Origin: an uncultured Clostridia bacterium
GTDB lineage: Bacteria; Bacillota; Clostridia; TANB77; CAG-508
Direction of reading: 5' to 3'
DNA length: 52,002 nt
Assembly: GCA_947630445.1 (NCBI GenBank)
Contig: CANRHQ010000007.1
Coordinates: 1-52,002, forward strand
The notes below the pieces were generated by a model. It worked only from the letters and a program-made list of their open reading frames with translations, ran no database searches and was not told where the DNA came from. This document shows, piece by piece, positions 47,440-52,002 of the stretch (the first letter of the stretch is position 1; each line of letters starts with the position of its first letter). The position numbers and the translations under genes are program-made.

Positions 47440-47574
47440 TTAATATAGTTTTAAAGTGTCTTCAATAACATATAAAACTGGTAAAACGCTTTCATTATCT
47501 GTTTTTAATTCAAAAGATGTTGTATTATTTTCTGTTTTAAAAACTGAGACTATAACTGTTCCTATTTTATTCAT
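47440..47574 (-). CDS. Small protein of 44 residues, unknown function
   Basis: MNKIGTVIVSVFKTENNTTS opens a short protein ending in VIEDTLKLY. The start at 47574 follows GGAGG with a 6-base spacer. A terminator lies immediately downstream, so this is a well-formed mini-gene. The longer frame to 47652 has no binding site and is rejected. I do not recognise a family. A compact mixed beta/alpha fold is plausible. Confidence 0.65.
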   Translation of the reverse strand: MNKIGTVIVSVFKTENNTTSFELKTDNESVLPVLYVIEDTLKLY

Positions 47575-47671
47575 GTTTAACCTCCTTTTCTTTAGTGCAT
47601 AAATAGCAATATAACATATGAACAATGAAAAAAATGTCGAAATCTGACACAATCTTAAATTTTTTTGAAAC

Positions 47672-47700
47672 TTGATTTTATTAATAAAATTTATTATAAT
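47672..47700 (+). promoter_or_regulatory. Promoter of tRNA-Arg
   Basis: TTGATT (47672-47677), a 17-base spacer and TATAAT (47695-47700), 20 bases before the tRNA. Confidence 0.75.
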
Positions 47701-47720
47701 AATATAGAAAAAATAAACAT

Positions 47721-47898
<178 letters not shown>

Positions 47899-47914
47899 TG
47901 AAAGAAGAGAAAAA

Positions 47915-48385
47915 ATGCAAGAAAAAACAAAAAAAGAATATTATATGGAACAAGCTCTAAAAGAAGCAGAAAAAGCATATAAAAAATTAGAAGTACCAGT
48001 AGGTGCAGTAATAGTAAAAGAAGGTAAAATAATAGCAAGAGCACACAATCAAAAAGAAACAAAAACAGATACAACAAAACATGCAGAAATAATGGCAATA
48101 CAAAAAGCAAGTAAAAAATTACAATCATGGAGACTAATAGATTGTGAAATGTATATAACATTAGAACCTTGTCCTATGTGTGCAGGAGCAATAATAAATT
48201 CGAGAATAAAAAAAATATATATAGGAGCAATGGATGAAAAAACGGGTGCAGTTGGCTCTATATTAAATTTATTAGAAGATTATACTTTTAATCATAAAGT
48301 AGAAATTGAAAAAGGAATATTACAAAATAAATGTGAAAATATACTCAAAAAATTTTTTAAAGAATTAAGAAAAATGAAAAAATAG
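47915..48385 (+). CDS. tadA: tRNA-specific adenosine deaminase TadA
   Basis: It deaminates A34 to inosine in tRNA-Arg(ACG). It has 156 residues with the zinc-binding HAEIMAI (catalytic Glu) and PCPMCAGAI motifs, and SWRLIDCEMYITLEPCPMC typical of the family. The ATG follows AAGAAGAG. It is near the usual Bacillota context of tadA, SRP RNA and dnaX. Confidence 0.95.
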   Translation: MQEKTKKEYYMEQALKEAEKAYKKLEVPVGAVIVKEGKIIARAHNQKETKTDTTKHAEIMAIQKASKKLQSWRLIDCEMYITLEPCPMCAGAIINSRIKKIYIGAMDEKTGAVGSILNLLEDYTFNHKVEIEKGILQNKCENILKKFFKELRKMKK

Positions 48386-48395
48386 TGGAGGAAAT

Positions 48396-49139
48396 ATGTA
48401 TAGAAGCCTAAGTAAAAAGATAATTCATATTATAATAGTAGTAATAATCGTATTTGTAATATTATCTATAGCAGGAATTTTAGCATTAAGATATCAAGTA
48501 GAAGGAGAAACTAATTTACCATTTAAAATTACAAAAATATCAATAATAGAAACTGTTGAAGGAACAGAAAATGAAAATATAGAAGGAAAATGGAATTTAA
48601 ATGTAAATCAAAATAATGACATATATATTTATATTGAAAAAAGTGAAGAATACAAAAAAACAGAAGTTATTGAAAATGTAGAAATAAATAACATAACAAT
48701 AAATAAATATAATGATAAAGGAGAAGTTAAATTATATAAGCCAGTATCTGATGAAAAAAGAATGTTTAAAAATATAAAAGATAATGAAATAGAAAATATA
48801 TTATATACAGGAGATTTAGAGTCAAATATAAAAGAACAAAAAATATCTAATCAAGGAGGAATAGTTGCATTCAGATATGCAATAAATAATATATCACAAT
48901 ATATATCAGATACAAATGAAGAGATTAACCATAGTCAATTATTAAAACTAACAAATGTAAAGCCAGAAGACTTACAAACAAAGATGAACTTTGATATAAT
49001 GATAAAGTTAAAAAGTGCAAAAACTTATAAGGCAACAGTAGAATTGCAAATACCAACAGATACAATAATAGAAGAAGGTACAAAAGGAATAGAAATTACA
49101 GATTTAGATAATATTATATTTAAAAGAATTGAAAATTAA
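48396..49139 (+). CDS. Membrane-anchored protein of unknown function
   Basis: A 247-residue protein with one N-terminal transmembrane helix (about 9-32) and an extracellular domain rich in Asn, Glu, Ile and Lys that alternates beta-strand-like segments, including LPFKITKISIIETVEGTEN and GIVAFRYAINNISQYISD. It starts 10 bases after tadA with GGAGG before the ATG, so it is in the tadA operon. I recognise no domain or catalytic motif. Confidence 0.75.
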   Translation: MYRSLSKKIIHIIIVVIIVFVILSIAGILALRYQVEGETNLPFKITKISIIETVEGTENENIEGKWNLNVNQNNDIYIYIEKSEEYKKTEVIENVEINNITINKYNDKGEVKLYKPVSDEKRMFKNIKDNEIENILYTGDLESNIKEQKISNQGGIVAFRYAINNISQYISDTNEEINHSQLLKLTNVKPEDLQTKMNFDIMIKLKSAKTYKATVELQIPTDTIIEEGTKGIEITDLDNIIFKRIEN

Positions 49140-49148
49140 AAAAACTAC

Positions 49149-49177
49149 TTGAAAAATTGAATGTTACAGTATATAAT
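49149..49177 (+). promoter_or_regulatory. Promoter of the SRP RNA
   Basis: TTGAAA (49149-49154), a 17-base spacer and TATAAT (49172-49177), placing the start of transcription at about 49184. Confidence 0.82.
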
Positions 49178-49182
49178 TAAAA

Positions 49183-49322
49183 TGGTTTGAGCCTAATCTT
49201 TGTATGGAAAGCAAACTCAATAAAAGCCTATGAACCTTGTCAGGTCCGGAAGGAAGCAGCAATAAGTAGATACTTTTATGTGGGAATTGTTTTCCATAGA
49301 GAGATTGGACTCACACCATTTT
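49183..49322 (+). ncRNA. ffs: Signal recognition particle RNA
   Basis: The conserved SRP domain IV apical region CAGGTCCGGAAGGAAGCAGC lies at about 49240-49260. The ends pair (GGTTTGAG with CTCACACC, TATGGAAA with TTTCCATA), giving a long hairpin of about 140 nt. It works with Ffh in cotranslational targeting. Placement directly before dnaX is usual in Bacillota. The length lies between the short 4.5S type and the long Bacillus type. Confidence 0.93.
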
Positions 49323-49346
49323 TATGTATATAAAGGATGTGAAAAT

Positions 49347-50924
49347 ATGGGGTACACAGCGCTTTATAGAAAGTTTAGACCACAAACATTTGGAGAAATG
49401 GTAGGTCAAGAACATATAACAAAGACATTAAAAAATCAAATAATATCTGATAGAGTAGGACATGCATATTTGTTTAATGGTGGGAGAGGAACAGGAAAAA
49501 CATCTGCTGCAAAAATTTTAGCGAGAGCTGTAAATTGCTTAAATCCTAAGGATGGAGAACCTTGCAATGAATGTGAAATTTGTAAATCAGCAATTTCAGG
49601 TTCATTAACAGATATAGTAGAAATGGATGCAGCTTCTAATAATAGTGTTGAAGACATAAGATCCATAAGAGAAGAAGTTAACTTTTTACCAACAAAAGCA
49701 AAATATAGAGTATATATTATAGATGAGGTTCACATGTTATCACAAGGAGCGTTTAATGCTTTATTAAAGACATTAGAAGAACCACCAGAACATGTAAAAT
49801 TTATATTAGCAACAACAGAACCACAAAAATTACCAGCAACAATATTATCAAGATGTCAAAGATTCGATTTTAAAAGAATATCAAATGAGGACATTATAAA
49901 AAGATTGGAAATAGTATGTAAAGAAAGCAACATAGAAATTACAAAACAAGCACTAAATATAATAGGAACATTGTCAGAAGGGGCTATGAGAGATGCTTTA
50001 TCAATATTAGAAAGATGTGTGCAAGATGGCGAAAATAATATAGATGAAGAAAAAATCAAAGAATTAGTAGGAATACCTAAAATAACATATATAAAAGGAA
50101 TTACAGAGGCTATTATTGAATATAATATTAATCAGGCAATGGAAAAAATGAATCAAGTATTACAAGAAGGAAAAGACTTAAATAATTTTTTATGGGAAAT
50201 AATAAAATATATAAAAGATATATTAATGATAAAAACGAATCAAGAATTAACGATGTATAATGAAAAAGATTTAGAAGATTTAAAAATTTTATCAGAAAAG
50301 ATTTCAAAAGAAAGAGCAATTAAATTAATTTACGAATTATCAAAATTAGAAAATGATATGAGAATGTCTACACAAAAATTAATAGTATTTCAAGCAGGAA
50401 TAATAAAACTATGTAACCAAGAAATTGAAGAAAAGTCATCTAATAGTAATAACAATAATAGTGATATATATAAAAGATTAGAAAAAATAGAGAATTATTT
50501 AAGAAGCGGTGGAGGTATAAAAAAAACACCAGTAGAACCTAAAATAACTAGATCAAAAACAGATGAGATAGCTGGAATAGGAAAAGATAAAAAACCAGCA
50601 CAATATTGGAAAAACATATTAGAAAATTTTAAAAAAAATAGACAAATGATATTATTTTCATATTTATATGAGACAAATGCAGTAGAATTAAATGATATGA
50701 CAGTAGGAATACAATTTCCAAATGGTATAGAATCTGCAAAAAAAATATTTTTAGAAAAACCAGAAAATATATCAGAAATATCAAATCAAATATCAGTAGC
50801 GTGTGGAAAAACGATGAATATAAAATACATAGATGCAAAACCACAAGAACAACAAGTAAATGAAGAACAAGAACTATCAAATTTTGCTAATGGATTTAAT
50901 ATACCATTTGATATAATAGATTAA
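49347..50924 (+). CDS. dnaX: DNA polymerase III subunits gamma/tau
   Basis: The clamp-loader ATPase. It has 525 residues. ALYRKFRPQTFGEMVGQEHI is the canonical N-terminus. Walker A is GGRGTGKTSAAKI. The zinc module has CLNPKDGEPCNECEIC. Walker B is VYIIDEVHMLS, and SRCQRFDFKRIS carries the SRC motif. The start at 49347 (MGYTAL) is preferred over 49278, which lies inside the SRP RNA. The C-terminal tau part is divergent. It is followed by ebfC and recR. Confidence 0.97.
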   Translation: MGYTALYRKFRPQTFGEMVGQEHITKTLKNQIISDRVGHAYLFNGGRGTGKTSAAKILARAVNCLNPKDGEPCNECEICKSAISGSLTDIVEMDAASNNSVEDIRSIREEVNFLPTKAKYRVYIIDEVHMLSQGAFNALLKTLEEPPEHVKFILATTEPQKLPATILSRCQRFDFKRISNEDIIKRLEIVCKESNIEITKQALNIIGTLSEGAMRDALSILERCVQDGENNIDEEKIKELVGIPKITYIKGITEAIIEYNINQAMEKMNQVLQEGKDLNNFLWEIIKYIKDILMIKTNQELTMYNEKDLEDLKILSEKISKERAIKLIYELSKLENDMRMSTQKLIVFQAGIIKLCNQEIEEKSSNSNNNNSDIYKRLEKIENYLRSGGGIKKTPVEPKITRSKTDEIAGIGKDKKPAQYWKNILENFKKNRQMILFSYLYETNAVELNDMTVGIQFPNGIESAKKIFLEKPENISEISNQISVACGKTMNIKYIDAKPQEQQVNEEQELSNFANGFNIPFDIID

Positions 50925-50938
50925 GAGGAGGAATTATA

Positions 50939-51280
50939 ATGTCAAAAAGAGGAGGATTCCCAGGAATGGGAGGATTTGGTGGAATGAACATCAACAATTT
51001 AATGAAAGAAGCTAAAAAAATGCAAGCAGATTTAGAAAAATCTCAAACGGAACTTGCATCAAGAGAATTTGAGGCATCTGCTGGAGGAGGAGCAGTAACA
51101 GTAAAAGTTACAGGGCAGAAAGAATTGAAAGAATTAAAACTTCAAAAAGAAGTAGTAGATCCAGAAGATGTAGAAATGTTACAAGATTTAATACTTACAT
51201 GTATTAATCAAGCATTTAAACAAGTAGATGATGCACAAGCTGCATCAATGGGAAAATATAATATACCAGGATTAATGTAG
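50939..51280 (+). CDS. ebfC: YbaB/EbfC nucleoid-associated protein
   Basis: A small DNA-binding dimer of 113 residues. It has a Gly/Met-rich N-terminus (GGFPGMGGFGGMNINNLMKE), a coiled region, and the family core SAGGGAVTVKVTGQKELKEL. The ATG follows GAGGAGG. It lies between dnaX and recR, its standard place. Confidence 0.96.
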   Translation: MSKRGGFPGMGGFGGMNINNLMKEAKKMQADLEKSQTELASREFEASAGGGAVTVKVTGQKELKELKLQKEVVDPEDVEMLQDLILTCINQAFKQVDDAQAASMGKYNIPGLM

Positions 51281-51289
51281 GAGAAAAAA

Positions 51290-51892
51290 ATGTCATCATA
51301 TTATTCACCATCAATAGAAAAATTGATAGAAAGTTTTGAAAAATTACCTAGTATCGGTAATAAAACAGCTGCAAGACTTGCATTTTATATATTAAATGCA
51401 TCAGAGGAGGAAACAAATGAATTTGTTTCTTCTATTCTAAATGCAAAGAAAAACCTAAAGTATTGTAGTAAATGTTATAATATATCAGATACAGATCCAT
51501 GTAACATTTGTGGAAATCCTAAAAGAGATCAATCCATAATTTGTGTAGTAGAAGATGTAAGAGATATAATTGCTATGGAAAGAACTCATGAATTTAAAGG
51601 TGTATATCATGTATTACATGGTTCAATATCTCCAATGAATGGAATTGGACCAGATGATATAAAAATCAAAGAACTTCTTTCAAGGCTTATGGATGGACAA
51701 GTAAAAGAAGTAATTTTAGCAACTAATCCTAGGGTGGAAGGAGAAGCTACAGCAATGTACTTGTCAAAGCTAATAAAACCTTTAGGTGTTAAAGTAACAA
51801 GAATAGCACATGGAATACCAGTTGGGGGAGATTTAGAATATACAGATGAAATTACTCTTACAAAAGCATTAGAAGGTAGAAGAGAATTATAA
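51290..51892 (+). CDS. recR: Recombination protein RecR
   Basis: A zinc-binding clamp protein acting with RecF and RecO in RecA loading. It has 200 residues. An N-terminal helix-hairpin-helix ([17 protein letters not shown]) is followed by the four-Cys zinc finger ([18 protein letters not shown]), the TOPRIM domain ([20 protein letters not shown]) and the Walker-like C-terminus ([20 protein letters not shown]). It ends the dnaX operon, with a terminator after it. Confidence 0.97.
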   Translation: MSSYYSPSIEKLIESFEKLPSIGNKTAARLAFYILNASEEETNEFVSSILNAKKNLKYCSKCYNISDTDPCNICGNPKRDQSIICVVEDVRDIIAMERTHEFKGVYHVLHGSISPMNGIGPDDIKIKELLSRLMDGQVKEVILATNPRVEGEATAMYLSKLIKPLGVKVTRIAHGIPVGGDLEYTDEITLTKALEGRREL

Positions 51893-51898
51893 TAAAAA

Positions 51899-51931
51899 GG
51901 ATAATGTATTTTATAACATTATCCCTTTTAT
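51899..51931 (+). terminator. Terminator of recR
   Basis: GGATAATGT (51899-51907) pairs with ACATTATCC (51916-51924), followed by CTTTTATT. Confidence 0.88.
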
Positions 51932-51932
51932 T

Positions 51933-52002
51933 GTACGACAGGCATGTCATTTGACTAATCGGTGAAAGTCCGTAGTGGAGGTATATATCGCCAACCACAT
52001 AG
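51933..52002 (+). mobile_element. 5' end of a group IIC intron (cut by the window edge)
   Basis: Starting just after the recR terminator, the sequence runs TGTACGACAGGCATGTC, then GACTAATCGGTGAAAGTCCG, then AGTGG ... CCAACCAC. This matches in order the start of domain I of group IIC introns such as the Oceanobacillus iheyensis intron: a 5' GUGYG-like end, a small hairpin around GGCAU, and a GGUGAGAGUCC-like segment. The hairpins GAC/GTC and CGG/TCCG form here. Group IIC introns are known to insert just downstream of intrinsic terminators, as here. The rest, including any reverse transcriptase, is outside the window. Confidence 0.65.

Noticed and set aside
49278..49346. Upstream start for dnaX
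   Set aside because: It lies inside the SRP RNA; the conserved N-terminus begins at 49347 with its own binding site.

Overview
The window is the replication-origin region of a very AT-rich, low-GC Gram-positive chromosome. The organism is most likely an endospore-forming member of the Clostridia (Bacillota). Three things support this: the gene set dnaA-dnaN-recF-gyrB on one side and rpmH-rnpA-yidD-yidC-jag-mnmE-mnmG-rsmG-parA-parB on the other; sporulation genes (spmA, spmB, spoIIR, a GerMN-domain lipoprotein, a SpoVT/AbrB-type regulator); and a single-membrane envelope gene set. The species cannot be named from the sequence alone.

Layout. Positions 1-1164 are low-complexity A/T sequence with an imperfect direct repeat. 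Positions 1165-3514 (minus) hold an orphan type IV secretion (T4SS) pair: a VirB4-like ATPase and its partner, both apparently starting at ATA. Positions 3666-4100 are a gene-free stretch that folds into long hairpins whose wobble pairs favour a plus-strand RNA. Then come gyrB, recF, dnaN, the unwinding part of oriC (DnaA-trios next to DnaA boxes), dnaA and a second DnaA-box cluster, all read leftward. From 10605 everything reads rightward: the ribosome/membrane-insertion/tRNA-modification block, parAB and two serine tRNAs.

Positions 19579-34101 carry a complete-looking T4SS channel: three VirB2-like subunits, PrgI, a membrane accessory protein, VirB4, a large VirB6-like protein, three NTF2/VirB8-like anchored proteins and a membrane-anchored lysozyme/cysteine-peptidase wall hydrolase. 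No relaxase, coupling protein, integrase or attachment site was found. It sits in core chromosome beside parAB and looks like a resident secretion or surface machine rather than an obvious mobile element.

Positions 34173-46598 hold an ABC exporter, the GerMN lipoprotein, rsmI, an AbrB-type regulator, spmAB, a candidate structured RNA (39895-40056), walJ-like, murA, spoIIR, an unknown gene, and a UDP-sugar pyrophosphorylase with a phosphohexomutase. These last two and murA feed sugar nucleotides toward peptidoglycan. Positions 46662-52002 hold a TtcA-family gene, tRNA-Arg with a duplicated 3' end, tadA, an unknown membrane-anchored protein, the SRP RNA, dnaX-ebfC-recR, the recR terminator, and what looks like the 5' end of a group IIC intron cut by the window edge.

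Functions are inferred from motifs and gene order read by eye. No database search was run.
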